A stretch of 64,000 bases of DNA from Bacillus sp. B15-48 (lineage in GTDB: Bacteria; Bacillota; Bacilli; Bacillales; Cytobacillaceae). The translations under genes and the position numbers were made by a program. This document shows positions 26,995 through 35,937 of the stretch, piece by piece. The notes under the pieces were generated by a model. It saw only the letters and a list, made by a program, of their open reading frames with translations, was not told the DNA's origin and did not search any database. The DNA lies in contig NZ_WOFU01000003.1 in NCBI RefSeq assembly GCF_016879755.1, positions 533,425 to 597,424 of the forward strand, in the 5' to 3' direction. How positions within the stretch are numbered: position 1 is the first letter of the stretch; every line of letters begins with the position of its first letter.

Positions 26995-28121
26995 CCGTTT
27001 GCCTCCAATTCTGTCCATTGACTGGACAATGCGGTAAGCAATGTTCCACGAGTCACTAACCCTACTACCCTTTTATCCTCATCGACGACTGGAATGATTC
27101 CGAGGGTCGCATTCGGCATCATTACAATGGCATCTTTGGCACTTTGCGAGTTCAATAGAAATGGTTCAGATGTTCGTATTATTTCCTCAATTGTTTTAAT
27201 TTCTTCCATTTTCTTTATCACATCATAAGCAGACACAAGGCCCATCATATGGTCGCTCTCGTCAACGACAACTAACATTGTTTTTTTATGTTTGCGCATT
27301 ATTGCAAGAGCTTTTTGGGGAGATCGACTTGGAAAAGAAGTTAATACATTTTCCAACATCACCTCTTCAACTGACATGAGCTCAGGGTTTTGAATAATTC
27401 GATGTTTACCAATGAACTCTTCGACAAAGCCATATGTAGGCTCTTGTAATAACTTCTCCGGAGTGTCAAGTTGAAGTAAACTACCATCTTTCATAATAGC
27501 AATTCGATCACCGAGTTTTAACGCTTCATCCATATCGTGAGTGACAAAGACGATGGTCTTCTTAAGTTTCTGCTGTAAGGAAATTAACTCTCCTTGAATT
27601 TGCTCCCTTGTAATAGGATCGAGCGCACCAAATGGTTCATCCATCAAGATTATCTTTGGATTGGAGGCTAGGGCTCTTGCAACACCAACACGCTGTTGCT
27701 GCCCACCTGATAATTCTTTAGGATATCGTTTGCTATACACCTCTGGGTCAAGTCCCACCATTATTAAAAGTTCTTTTACTCGCTTTTTAATCTCCTGCTC
27801 ATCCCAACCTTTAAGGTGAGGAACAATCGCTATATTTTCTTCAATTGTATAATGAGGAAATAAGCCGATTTGTTGAATAACATAGCCAATATTTCGACGC
27901 AACTCGGCGGCATTTAACTTTGTAACGTCCTTCCCATCAATAGAAATTGTTCCAGATGTATGAGGAATCATTCTATTGATCATTTTCATTGTTGTTGACT
28001 TCCCAGAACCACTAGGCCCGATAAGAACAATTAACTCTCCTTCTAGAATTTCAAAACTGACTGAATCTACTGCTTTAAATCCGTCATTATAAACTTTACT
28101 TACATTCTCAAACTTAATCAT
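26991..28121 (-). CDS. osmoprotectant ABC transporter ATPase with CBS domains
   Basis: A 376-residue ATPase. The ABC domain has Walker A GPSGSGKST (residues ~35-43), the signature LSGGQQQR, Walker B IILMDEP and the switch His in VFVTHDMDEA. Two CBS-type modules follow (residues ~255-365, with RSPQKALAIMRKHKKTMLVVVD and GIIPVVDEDKRVVGLVTRG). In OpuA-type transporters CBS domains sense ionic strength and gate transport. It is the first gene of the three-gene operon. Confidence 0.92.
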   Translation of the reverse strand: MIKFENVSKVYNDGFKAVDSVSFEILEGELIVLIGPSGSGKSTTMKMINRMIPHTSGTISIDGKDVTKLNAAELRRNIGYVIQQIGLFPHYTIEENIAIVPHLKGWDEQEIKKRVKELLIMVGLDPEVYSKRYPKELSGGQQQRVGVARALASNPKIILMDEPFGALDPITREQIQGELISLQQKLKKTIVFVTHDMDEALKLGDRIAIMKDGSLLQLDTPEKLLQEPTYGFVEEFIGKHRIIQNPELMSVEEVMLENVLTSFPSRSPQKALAIMRKHKKTMLVVVDESDHMMGLVSAYDVIKKMEEIKTIEEIIRTSEPFLLNSQSAKDAIVMMPNATLGIIPVVDEDKRVVGLVTRGTLLTALSSQWTELEANG

Positions 28122-28146
28122 ATTTGCCCCCTAATTAAGCGATTCA

Positions 28147-28198
28147 GGGGTCAGTCCCCAAGTGAAGTAATGCGTTATTTTGGCGGGGGACTGACCCT
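28147..28198. repeat. family A palindromic repeat
   Basis: GGGGTCAGTCCCCAAGTGAAGTAATGCGTTATTTTGGCGGGGGACTGACCC sits between the osmoprotectant operon and purF, eight bases from the purF stop. Confidence 0.85.
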
Positions 28199-28205
28199 AA
28201 ATAGA

Positions 28206-29660
28206 CTAAGACTCTTCATGCCCTCGAATGGTTATTTCTTTTTCTAATGATTTTAAATAGTCTGCTTCGTAGTCATATAATGGCGTTGGGTAATCTCCTG
28301 TGAAGTACGCCATGCATAAGCCGCCATAAGGAGCGTCAAAGTTTAATCCGACTGAATCTACCGTTCCGGCAACACTTAGGAATGCCAGGCTATCGGCACC
28401 AATGATTTCTCTGACTTCTTCAACGGAATGATCCGCCGCAATCAATTCCTTACGATTTTGAATGTCAATTCCATAGAAAGATGGGAAACGCAGGGGTGGT
28501 GAAGAAATTCTTACATGCACCTCTGCTGCTCCAGCGTCACGTAGCAATTGAACGATGTGTTTGCTCGTTGTACCTCGCACGATGGAATCATCGACCATGA
28601 CGACTTTTTTATCTTTCACAACTCCCCTGACAGCTGATAGTTTCATACGTACGCCTAGCTCACGTAATTCTTGTGTTGGCTGAATAAATGTTCTAGCAAT
28701 GTACTGGTTCTTCACTAATCCCATTTCGTAGGGAATACCACTTTTTTCAGCATAACCACTTGCGGCTGATAAGGAAGAGTTTGGTACACCGATAACGATA
28801 TCCGCTTCTGCTGGTGCCTCCTCTGCTAGAGTACGTCCCATATTTTTACGTGCCGTATGCACGTTGACACCTGCAATATCAGAGTCTGGACGCGCAAAGT
28901 AAATGTATTCCATTGAACAAATAGACATCATTGTATCTTCGGTATATTTTTCAATTTGGTACCCATCATCGTTTACGGTGACAATTTCTCCAGGCTCAAT
29001 GGAACGTATAAACTCGGCACCGACAACGTCCAATGCACAAGTTTCACTTGCTAGTACATACGCTCCGTTTGATATTTGTCCGATTGATAGTGGTCTAAAG
29101 CCATTTGGATCCAGAGCGCCAATCATTTCGTTAGGCGTTAGAATCAAATAGGCAAAAGCTCCTTTAACCTTATTCAAACTTTCTTTAACCCGCTCCATTA
29201 AGGTATCTCTTTCACTGCGACGGATCATATGCATCAAAATTTCTGTATCTGAATTTGAATGAAAAATTGCACCTTGATTTTCTAATTCTTTTCGTAACGT
29301 AGTTGCATTAATAAGGTTCCCATTATGTGCTAAAGCTATTTCTTCATCATGAAATTCGAATAGGAAAGGTTGGATATTTTGAATTCCATTGCTGCCAGCA
29401 GTACTGTAGCGGACATGACCAATTGCCGCTTCCCCTTTTAAACGATCAAATTGACGTTCGTCTTTAAACACATCTGTTAGAAGTCCTAGATCACGATGTC
29501 CTTTTAATTTCCCTTTATTACTCGCAACGATTCCAGCACCTTCTTGACCCCGATGTTGTAGGCTGTGCAATCCGAAATAGCTCAAGCGTGCAGCGTCTGG
29601 AATACCCCAGACACCAAATACGCCACATTCTTCGTTTAAGCTTTTAACTTCAGCAACCAA
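28206..29660 (-). CDS. purF: amidophosphoribosyltransferase lacking two Fe-S ligands
   Basis: A 484-residue PurF that transfers glutamine ammonia to PRPP, the first step of purine synthesis. I start at TTG 29660 (GGAAGGGGG upstream). That leaves an 11-residue propeptide [11 protein letters not shown] before the catalytic Cys12 of CGVFG, as in B. subtilis. The PRPP loop [14 protein letters not shown] is intact. In B. subtilis the [4Fe-4S] cluster is held by four Cys; here the equivalent positions are Cys248 (kept), Ser394 in FPSFYGID (lost), Gly446 (lost) and Cys449 (kept). The gene stands outside a pur operon, so it may be a second copy. Confidence 0.9.
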   Translation of the reverse strand: MVAEVKSLNEECGVFGVWGIPDAARLSYFGLHSLQHRGQEGAGIVASNKGKLKGHRDLGLLTDVFKDERQFDRLKGEAAIGHVRYSTAGSNGIQNIQPFLFEFHDEEIALAHNGNLINATTLRKELENQGAIFHSNSDTEILMHMIRRSERDTLMERVKESLNKVKGAFAYLILTPNEMIGALDPNGFRPLSIGQISNGAYVLASETCALDVVGAEFIRSIEPGEIVTVNDDGYQIEKYTEDTMMSICSMEYIYFARPDSDIAGVNVHTARKNMGRTLAEEAPAEADIVIGVPNSSLSAASGYAEKSGIPYEMGLVKNQYIARTFIQPTQELRELGVRMKLSAVRGVVKDKKVVMVDDSIVRGTTSKHIVQLLRDAGAAEVHVRISSPPLRFPSFYGIDIQNRKELIAADHSVEEVREIIGADSLAFLSVAGTVDSVGLNFDAPYGGLCMAYFTGDYPTPLYDYEADYLKSLEKEITIRGHEES

Positions 29661-29732
29661 GGAATAGCCCCCTTCCAAAATGAATAACATCTTGTCTTTT
29701 TATCGTTATTCCTCCTCATTTAGTTCTTTAAC

Positions 29733-29903
29733 TTATTTTTTATAGGAATGTTTTACATAGATAAAACCGCTTTTGAGTTGGTCTAATTTTTGGCTAAGGC
29801 GTAGGGTATCCTGGCTATCTAAGCCAGTTGCTTCAATAATTAGAATTAATTCTTGTTTCAACTGTTGAATCTTACTGTCTAGTCTACCCATCTCTTTTGA
29901 CAT
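29733..29903 (-). CDS. Spo0E-like aspartyl-phosphate phosphatase
   Basis: A 56-residue protein. MSKEMGRLDSKIQQLKQELI begins it, and the Spo0E signature appears as LRLSQKLDQLKSGF, with the conserved SQxLD motif. Family members remove phosphate from Spo0A~P and so delay sporulation. The ATG at 29903 has GGAG eight bases upstream. It lies just before purF with 72 bases between and reads in the same direction. Confidence 0.8.
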   Translation of the reverse strand: MSKEMGRLDSKIQQLKQELILIIEATGLDSQDTLRLSQKLDQLKSGFIYVKHSYKK

Positions 29904-29985
29904 CACACAAACTCCGCTAATTATTGTGCGTGATAAAACATCCTTTTATTCCATCTATTTATATAAGGAAAAATGGGGCAGTCCA

Positions 29986-30070
29986 GCAAACACAGGGACG
30001 TACCTTAAGCTTCCTTAAGAGCCAAAATTTCTATAGAAACAAGAAGAAGCACTGGGTACGTCCCCGTGCT
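29986..30070. repeat. family C palindromic repeat, diverged copy
   Basis: ACAGGGACGTACCTTAAGCTTCC...GAAGCACTGGGTACGTCCCCGTGCT, the same design as the copies near 50.6 kb and 59.9 kb, with GGGACGTACC and GGTACGTCCC arms around an unpaired centre. Confidence 0.8.
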
Positions 30071-30098
30071 TGCACCTGTGCTTGCAACAAGATTATAA

Positions 30099-30128
30099 TT
30101 GTCTTTTTTTCTGTTCATCCGTTATAAT
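30099..30128 (+). promoter_or_regulatory. sigma-A-type promoter of the antisense RNA
   Basis: TTGTCT at 30099-30104 and a perfect TATAAT at 30123-30128 with an 18-base spacer point toward the convergent toxin gene. Confidence 0.7.
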
Positions 30129-30134
30129 ATTGGT

Positions 30135-30275
30135 GAGAATACCATAAATTAAAAAAGGACTGAACATGCGCGAACATGTCCAGTCCAGCAATAGACGGTT
30201 CCAGTAAAGGGATCGGCTATTGGTGAAGGAAATAATCCACCCATTGGCGTCAACTCAAGGGTGGATTATTTTTTA
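30135..30275 (+). ncRNA. candidate antisense RNA antitoxin (RatA-like)
   Basis: Starting from the promoter just upstream, a transcript of about 140 nt would fold into a GGACTGAACATG/CATGTCCAGTCC hairpin. It would end at a strong terminator (AATAATCCACCC-loop-GGGTGGATTATTTTTT, 30231-30274). Its last bases run antisense to the 3' end of the small toxin gene. This is the arrangement of RatA/TxpA and related type I toxin-antitoxin pairs in Bacillus. No protein is encoded. Confidence 0.65.
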
Positions 30276-30349
30276 TGGTTAAATGACAGGATGGCTACGA
30301 TTAGGCTAGCAAAAGCTATCGCAATCATCAAAGATTCAAATACTGTCAT
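30266..30349 (-). CDS. holin-like type I toxin
   Basis: A 27-residue peptide MTVFESLMIAIAFASLIVAI then LSFNHKK, a single hydrophobic helix with a basic tail. The pattern MT(V/I)xxxLxxMIAFxxLxxxxLSFxxKK is that of the putative holin-like toxins of Bacillus. The ATG at 30349 lies seven bases after a GGGGGG ribosome site. That site is in a hairpin: GCACATCCCC at about 30369-30378 pairs with GGGGGATGCTGC overlapping it, so translation of the full-length mRNA would be blocked, as known for type I toxins. The 3' end overlaps the antisense RNA. Confidence 0.75.
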   Translation of the reverse strand: MTVFESLMIAIAFASLIVAILSFNHKK

Positions 30350-30568
30350 GCAGCATCCCCCCTTCCAGTTCGGGGATGTGCCGACCACCCTTGAGAAAAC
30401 CTATTCTATTGCTCTTTAAGTTTAGCATAATCTTCCACAAAAGGGAACACCTGTTCTTTTCTGAGCTCAGGAATATCGGAAAAAGCATTTCACATGGGGT
30501 CAGTAATACAAGCACCTAGCCGTCTTCTAGGCATAAGCTGATAAAAACCGTTTAGGAGGTCTGGCGCT

Positions 30569-31663
30569 ATGGAAAAAGAAAACATTCCTCGTCCGAAGCC
30601 AAGTTTATCACGGTCTTCGTGGCAACGATGGGAAATCATTGGGGTCCTTTTAGTCTTAGGTTCATTGGTACTGCTTTTACTTGCTCCAAATTCCTTATCG
30701 CAATTGTTTGATACGATTATTAAAGAGGTAAAACCAGTTGTTGTCGATATCTTCCTTACAAGTGAAATCGGGATTGCAATTATTGTAAGCGTTATCGTCG
30801 GAAGGATCCTCGAACGCTTAGGGTTTACGGACGGATTGATTCGAATCTTTGTGCCTATCATGAAATGGTTTAAGATCAATCCTTCGGTCGTTATTCCTAG
30901 CGTTTATAATATTCTTGGCGACATCAATGCAGCTGGGAAAATTTCCGGACCGATTTTAGTAAAGGCACGTGCCACAAAAGCAGAGCAGAAAATCGCCGTT
31001 GCAACGATGATTCAATCCCCGCAATCATTTGCCACATTTGTCCTTGGACTTATCGCCTTATCGGTTTTCAACATCAACGCATTTCCGCTTGTGATTTTAT
31101 CGATTTTCGTACCTATTGTTCTCGTTCCACTGCTTCTTGCCAAAACCATTTATCGGGATACTAAAAAAGTAGAGCTAACTGAATTGCCACGTTTTACTCC
31201 GAATACGAGATTTCTGCAGACGATTTTTTCCTCCGCTAAAGAAGGGGCAGAACTTTTATTTTTAACGATTATTCCAGCGGTCGCTGCGGTTTTCTTTTTC
31301 ATCGGAGTATTCAAATTCATTGGTGTTTGGAGCTTTATTGAATCCACTTTATCTACAAGTCTTACATTTTTAAGCATTGAACCAACAACAGGAATTATTT
31401 CCGTACTAGCAGCACCAACATTAGCTGTTGCTCAGCTTGCAGAACTTGCCAATTCCATTGATCCAAGGCTAATTGTTGGTTCCTTTGTGCTCGCAAATTC
31501 TGGTTTACCTTTATCGGTTATCTTTGGCCAAGTGCCAGTGACTTGGGCTGAATCCTCTAGTCTTACCGAAAAAGAAGTTCTGGGGGCAGCGGTCATTGGG
31601 ATTATTATCCGAATCCTTACTGCTTGTGCACTTGGATATTGGTTAACTCCATTTTTGGTGTGA
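30569..31663 (+). CDS. GATE-domain membrane transporter (nucleoside-recognition type)
   Basis: A 364-residue membrane protein with about ten hydrophobic helices, an N-terminal charged stretch and two halves. The motifs GDINAAGKISGPILVKARATKAEQ and VANSGLPLSVIFGQVP-like ends fit the GATE (nucleoside recognition) domain found in nucleoside and other small-molecule transporters. It is followed after six bases by an amidohydrolase gene. The pair suggests uptake of a cyclic amide or nucleobase-like compound followed by hydrolysis. Substrate unknown. Confidence 0.75.
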   Translation: MEKENIPRPKPSLSRSSWQRWEIIGVLLVLGSLVLLLLAPNSLSQLFDTIIKEVKPVVVDIFLTSEIGIAIIVSVIVGRILERLGFTDGLIRIFVPIMKWFKINPSVVIPSVYNILGDINAAGKISGPILVKARATKAEQKIAVATMIQSPQSFATFVLGLIALSVFNINAFPLVILSIFVPIVLVPLLLAKTIYRDTKKVELTELPRFTPNTRFLQTIFSSAKEGAELLFLTIIPAVAAVFFFIGVFKFIGVWSFIESTLSTSLTFLSIEPTTGIISVLAAPTLAVAQLAELANSIDPRLIVGSFVLANSGLPLSVIFGQVPVTWAESSSLTEKEVLGAAVIGIIIRILTACALGYWLTPFLV

Positions 31664-31669
31664 TGTGGA

Positions 31670-32881
31670 ATGTACTACATGATTCGCGGAAAGAAACTTG
31701 TTACTGTAAGTGAACTTGGTACGATAAAAGATGGTGCTATGTTAATAGAGAATGGGGTTATTAAAAAAGTTGACACTTGGGAGAATTTAATAAAGCATTT
31801 GCCTGAAGTCGAAGTGATCGACTGTTCCAACTACGTCATCACTCCCTCCCTGATTGACTGTCATACTCATTTGCTAGAATTTGCACCGACATCACTCTAC
31901 CCAGTTACCCTTGAAACACATTTTTTAGCTAGTAAAGGAATTTTGTTTCAAGCGTTAGCTTCCGGGATTACCGCATTAGGAGAGCAAATCTGTGGTCATC
32001 CGCTTTGCGATTTTTCAATAGAAGATTACCGAAAAGAGGTAAAGGACTTTCCAATCGATATTTCGTTTGCAGCAACGAGCATTTCAATCGGATTCGAAGA
32101 CATCGCTCATTTTACGTCCATCACGCAATCGCAAAATGTGAAACAGACTGATTTATCAAACACTAAAATAGTGAAAAAAATGGCCGAATCCAGCGATTAT
32201 CCAGGCGAGAATATTTTTATCAATGCCACTCCTGCAAATTTTACAAAAGAAATGGTTCCTCGAGCAGGCGAAATGATCTATGACCTAAATGAACTAAAGA
32301 AAATGACCTCCATTTTTCACGAGTCAGGCAAGTCAATCGGCTGTCATGTCGCCGGTGAGGAAGGAATTGAATTGGCACTGAATGCTGGGTTCGATGTCTT
32401 GCATCATGCCCACGGGATAACCGACAGTCAGATAGATAAGGTAGCCGAGGCTGGTGTCCAAATTGTCGCTACTCCAATCGGAGGAACACATCTAGAGCCT
32501 AATTCGCCTGAAGATATTATTCGCTTAGTTAATAAAAAGATTCCTGTCTCGATTTCTACAGATGGGTATTTGCCTCCATATCCAAATGTGCCATGGCTTC
32601 CTTTTAAGGATTCTTCTTTAAAAGGCCCAGAGGTTCTAATGCAGATTGCCCACTCGGCGATGAAGCAAATGAAAGAGCAGTATGACGAAAATCAAGTGTT
32701 AGCCTTACTGACAGCCAACCCTGCGAAACTATTAGGAAAAGAAGCCGAATTTGGAAGTCTCAAACCTGGACTCAAGGCAAACTTCTTAGTTGCAGAAGGA
32801 ATCCCAGGACTCGAAATTACCCAAGTAACAGGTATTAAAAACGTCTATTATCAAGGAGTAAAAGTAATCGAACGAAAGTGA
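31670..32881 (+). CDS. amidohydrolase of the dihydroorotase/imidazolonepropionase type
   Basis: A 403-residue metal-dependent hydrolase. It has an N-terminal beta-sandwich (residues 1-60), the metal motif IDCHTHLLEF (H-x-H), further ligands likely in GCHVAGEEGIELALNAG and DVLHHAHG, and STDGYLPP with the catalytic Asp. A C-terminal LLTANPAKLLGKEAEFGSLKPGLKANFLV closes the beta-sandwich, as in the imidazolonepropionase/prolidase-like branch. The exact reaction is not readable. It is coupled to the transporter gene upstream. Confidence 0.8.
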   Translation: MYYMIRGKKLVTVSELGTIKDGAMLIENGVIKKVDTWENLIKHLPEVEVIDCSNYVITPSLIDCHTHLLEFAPTSLYPVTLETHFLASKGILFQALASGITALGEQICGHPLCDFSIEDYRKEVKDFPIDISFAATSISIGFEDIAHFTSITQSQNVKQTDLSNTKIVKKMAESSDYPGENIFINATPANFTKEMVPRAGEMIYDLNELKKMTSIFHESGKSIGCHVAGEEGIELALNAGFDVLHHAHGITDSQIDKVAEAGVQIVATPIGGTHLEPNSPEDIIRLVNKKIPVSISTDGYLPPYPNVPWLPFKDSSLKGPEVLMQIAHSAMKQMKEQYDENQVLALLTANPAKLLGKEAEFGSLKPGLKANFLVAEGIPGLEITQVTGIKNVYYQGVKVIERK

Positions 32882-32948
32882 AACGCGGGGACGGTTCTCG
32901 CGTTTCATTTTGGTGATTTTTGGCAAGAGGACCGTCCCCCTGTTTCGC
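32879..32948. repeat. family D palindromic repeat, complete copy
   Basis: GAAACGCGGGGACGGTTCTCGCGTTTC is a strong hairpin. It is followed by a second half-copy AAGAGGACCGTCCCCCTGTTTCG in inverse orientation. It starts at the amidohydrolase stop codon and may also end transcription. Confidence 0.8.
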
Positions 32949-32974
32949 CCAAGAAAAGTCTACAAATCCTCCTG

Positions 32975-33310
32975 TTACGCAATTTTTTTAAATTTTTTAT
33001 AAATGTAATTATCTATTATTACTTTTTTAAAATTCTCTTTTGTATCACTTGTCCAATTGGGTACATCTGTTATGTTAATAATATTCCCGTTTTTAACTTC
33101 AATGATTTTCCCACTTTTTTCAGAAGCAAGTAGAAACATAACCTTATCATACAATAACTTTGTAGTAGTAGATGGGATTACATCAAATACAATATCCCAA
33201 AAATGAAACCATCCAGTCTTTTTTTCCGTTCTAAAAACCTCGTAAATTATGTCATCTGCCGACTTTATTTTTTCAATTGCATCTAATGCTTCTCTTGTTT
33301 TTGTATCCAA
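32975..33310 (-). CDS. hypothetical protein
   Basis: A 111-residue protein starting with TTG (33310), with AAGGGG ten bases upstream. Acidic helical N-terminus, a central aromatic part (TGWFHFWDIVFDVIPSTTTKLLYDK) and a basic C-terminus (KKFKKIA). Family not recognised. Codon use is more AT-rich than in the neighbouring genes, so it may have been acquired by transfer. Confidence 0.5.
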   Translation of the reverse strand: MDTKTREALDAIEKIKSADDIIYEVFRTEKKTGWFHFWDIVFDVIPSTTTKLLYDKVMFLLASEKSGKIIEVKNGNIINITDVPNWTSDTKENFKKVIIDNYIYKKFKKIA

Positions 33311-33387
33311 TTTTCATACACCCCTTCATAGAGTTCGTTCATTTAAATACGATTAAATGAACATTTGGTTTCACTCATCTGTAAAAG

Positions 33388-33436
33388 GAGGCAGTCCCCC
33401 AGTGAAAGAATCCGTTACTTCGGCGGAGGAATAACC
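33388..33436. repeat. degenerate family A palindromic repeat
   Basis: GGAGGCAGTCCCCCAGTGAAAGAATCCGTTACTTCGGCGGAGGAATAACCCC, with several mismatches between arms. Confidence 0.7.
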
Positions 33437-33553
33437 CCTTTAACCCCCTATCTATAAAATTGTAGTCAAGATAAAGCAACCTTCTATTCTATTTACAAAT
33501 ATGGTAATCTATGTAAATACGTATCTATTACATAGTTAGGAGTCATTTTATGT

Positions 33554-34477
33554 ATGAATAGTCAACAGAGAATTAAGCCAATCATTGGAATTGCCTTCAT
33601 TGTACTTGTTTGGGGTTCCGTTTGGCCAATTTATAAGGTTGCTTTGGAGTATACGCCTCCCATTTTATTTTCTGCATTTCGTTCGCTTCTTGGTGGAGTT
33701 CTTTTTACACTCTTTCTGCTGCCGCAATGGAGAAAAATTCGTTTAAAGGAAACATGGCCCATTTACACGATATCTACCATATTTAATGTTGTCCTCTTTT
33801 TTACCCTACAAACGATCGGATTGCAATATTTGCCCTCAGGACTTTTTGCTGTACTTGTCTATTTACAGCCTGTTCTCGTTGTTCTTTTAGCTTGGATTTG
33901 GTTAAAAGAGCCTTTAACTGTCATGAAAGTCGTTGGCATCTTAATCGGATTTTTCGGAGTCGTTTTCATCAGTTCAGAAGGAATTACTGGAAACATCTCC
34001 ACGATTGGTGTGACGTTAGCCTTAATAACCGGAATTAGCTGGGCAATCGGAACCGTCTATATTAAAAGAACGAGCGGATTCGTTGACGGCCTTTGGTTGG
34101 TTGCTATCCAAAATCTGATTGGCGGAAGTACTATGACCATCCTCGGTCTAACGATGGAGGATGTGACAACGATCGAATGGAACGTTCCATTAATTCTTTG
34201 CATTTTATACGGGGCAATCTTCGGGGTAACACTTGCTTTTGTTGTTTATTACAAACTAATGCGTGCCGGAGAAGCGGGCAAGGTTAGTTCATTCACCTTC
34301 CTAGTTCCACTTATTTCCGTTTTGATTGGAACGGTCTTTTTAAAAGAACCATTCACCTTGTCCCTTTTCGTCGGCATGATCATGATTTTGGTAAGCATTT
34401 ATTTGATCAATCGGAAAAGTCTTAAACCCAATACCCATACGGTTAAAAATAATCAAGAGATCCTAAAGGACGCGTAG
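33554..34477 (+). CDS. EamA-family (DMT) transporter
   Basis: A 307-residue membrane protein with ten helices in two EamA repeats. IAFIVLVWGSVWPIYKVALEYTPP opens repeat one. LPSGLFAVLVYLQPVLVVLLAWIWLKEPL is the typical helix 4-5 loop, echoed in repeat two by AGKVSSFTFLVPLISVLIGTVFLKEPF. Such proteins export amino acids or other metabolites; substrate unknown. TAGGAG lies before ATG 33554; an ATG four bases upstream is out of frame. Confidence 0.85.
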   Translation: MNSQQRIKPIIGIAFIVLVWGSVWPIYKVALEYTPPILFSAFRSLLGGVLFTLFLLPQWRKIRLKETWPIYTISTIFNVVLFFTLQTIGLQYLPSGLFAVLVYLQPVLVVLLAWIWLKEPLTVMKVVGILIGFFGVVFISSEGITGNISTIGVTLALITGISWAIGTVYIKRTSGFVDGLWLVAIQNLIGGSTMTILGLTMEDVTTIEWNVPLILCILYGAIFGVTLAFVVYYKLMRAGEAGKVSSFTFLVPLISVLIGTVFLKEPFTLSLFVGMIMILVSIYLINRKSLKPNTHTVKNNQEILKDA

Positions 34478-34493
34478 CTAGATTCAGAAAATC

Positions 34494-34536
34494 GGGCCCC
34501 CAGTGAAGGAATGCGTTACTTCGGAGGGGGACTACC
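34494..34536. repeat. family A palindromic repeat
   Basis: GGGCCCCCAGTGAAGGAATGCGTTACTTCGGAGGGGGACTACC, immediately followed by a gene remnant. The outer GGTCA part is lost. Confidence 0.8.
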
Positions 34537-34540
34537 AAAA

Positions 34541-34618
34541 AAACCTCTGGCTTTTGAGCAAATTGAATTTGGAGAATGGAAATTAGTTGCCGTTGTCCAT
34601 GATCAATGGACGATTTAG
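34541..34618 (+). pseudogene. C-terminal remnant of an unknown gene
   Basis: Directly after the repeat, 25 codons (KPLAFEQIEFGEWKLVAVVH then DQWTI) run open to a TAG, and a terminator follows. The composition looks like a real protein end whose upstream part was replaced by the repeat. No family assigned. Confidence 0.4.
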
Positions 34619-34656
34619 CTTAGGGTCATCCTTCCGCACTAATATAATTGTACGGA

Positions 34657-34685
34657 GAAGCTCCTATGCGTAGGGGCTTCTTTTT
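34657..34685 (+). terminator. intrinsic terminator after the gene remnant
   Basis: GAAGCTCC-TATGCGTA-GGGGCTTC followed by TTTTT. Confidence 0.85.
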
Positions 34686-34969
34686 GGCTCTTTATTTAAC
34701 CAGGCGTGGCAGCCAAACTAGATTTACACATATGCCTCTATAATTGGCTGCTTGTAGTTTGCACCAGCAGTTTTTTCCTCGTGATTGTGGATCAGGCTCT
34801 CCAATCCTTTGTGCTTCTTTGGATCACTTGCATTTCACTGATATGCTGCAAGGAGGTTAAGGAGTGGTCATTCAATCAAAGGAGAAATATGGAAAACAAC
34901 TAGTCCATTCACCCTTCCATTTCTAAAAATTACTTATATACTAATAACAGCTAAAAAGAGGTGTTTGAT

Positions 34970-35929
34970 TTGGGTATTAGACTTAACGATGTTTCTTTCC
35001 TAACATGGAATATTTATATGGGTGCTGATTTAACACCGTTGATCGGTGCTCCGGCAAACGAAATACCCGATAGGCTGACGGCAGTGTTTCGGCATTTTCT
35101 TGCGACAAACTTTCCTGTCCGTGTGAAGGCAATAGCTCGTCAAATCGCATTAGCGAAACCCGATTTTATCGGTTTGCAAGAAGCTGAACGATGGCAACTT
35201 GAAATTCCCAATCTTCCTATAGTTACTTTCGACTTTGTCAGTTTGTTACTAGCTGAATTGAGAAGCAGAGGGTTACATTACGAAATAGCAGCTGAGAATC
35301 GGAATTTTTTGGGACGGCTTCCAGATAGCAATGGAAATACGATTCAAGTGTTGGACAGGGACGTAATATTAAATCGAAAGGGACGTCATGTAAAAATTAT
35401 CAATCGACAGGAAGCAAATTTCAATACAAACCTAACAGTACCACTTGGTGGACAGCCATTTGTGATTCTGCGGGGATGGTCTTCTATCGATGTAATGCTG
35501 CGTGGCCATATTTTCAGAATGATTAACACGCATTTAGAACCGGCTTCTGCAGAAATTAGAAATGCTCAGGCACAGGAAATTCTAGAAGGACCAGCCAATA
35601 CAAATTTACCATTGATTATCACAGGTGATTTAAATTCTCCCCCTGACGGTACTGCGTACACTATGTTCATCAATGCAGGATTTCAAGATGTATGGAGTGG
35701 AGTCGGTGAGGATTTTGGATTTACTTGTTGTCAGGGCCCTGATCTGCTGAATGCTGTTTCTCAGTTAACTAGAAGAATTGATTATATCTTGTTTAAAAAC
35801 GATTGGGTCCCAATAAAAGCGGATGTAATAGGAGATTCTCAAAGTGATAGAACCAAAACCGGTCTATGGCCTTCTGATCACGCAGGAGTATCAGCAACAT
35901 TTGACATTGGTGTCAGTCCCCCGCATTGA
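34970..35929 (+). CDS. endonuclease/exonuclease/phosphatase-family protein
   Basis: A 319-residue protein of the EEP fold (nuclease, phosphodiesterase or sphingomyelinase-like). Catalytic motifs are visible: FLTWNIYMG (Asn), DFIGLQEAER (Glu), MINTHLEPAS (His), TGDLNSPPDG (Asp, Asn) and PSDHAGV (Asp-His pair) near the C-terminus. There is no signal peptide. I use TTG 34970 (AAAGAGGTG six bases upstream). The last eight residues (DIGVSPPH) and the stop lie inside a partial family A repeat (GGTGTCAGTCCCCC), so the native C-terminus was replaced by repeat sequence. Confidence 0.8.
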   Translation: MGIRLNDVSFLTWNIYMGADLTPLIGAPANEIPDRLTAVFRHFLATNFPVRVKAIARQIALAKPDFIGLQEAERWQLEIPNLPIVTFDFVSLLLAELRSRGLHYEIAAENRNFLGRLPDSNGNTIQVLDRDVILNRKGRHVKIINRQEANFNTNLTVPLGGQPFVILRGWSSIDVMLRGHIFRMINTHLEPASAEIRNAQAQEILEGPANTNLPLIITGDLNSPPDGTAYTMFINAGFQDVWSGVGEDFGFTCCQGPDLLNAVSQLTRRIDYILFKNDWVPIKADVIGDSQSDRTKTGLWPSDHAGVSATFDIGVSPPH

Positions 35930-35937
35930 TATAACGA

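Noticed and set aside
34706..34903. Plus-strand hydrophobic frame of 65 codons (contains ICLYNWLLVVCTSSFFL)
   Set aside because: No ribosome site or plausible start context, and it lies across hairpin-forming sequence; it could be a decayed gene but cannot be supported.
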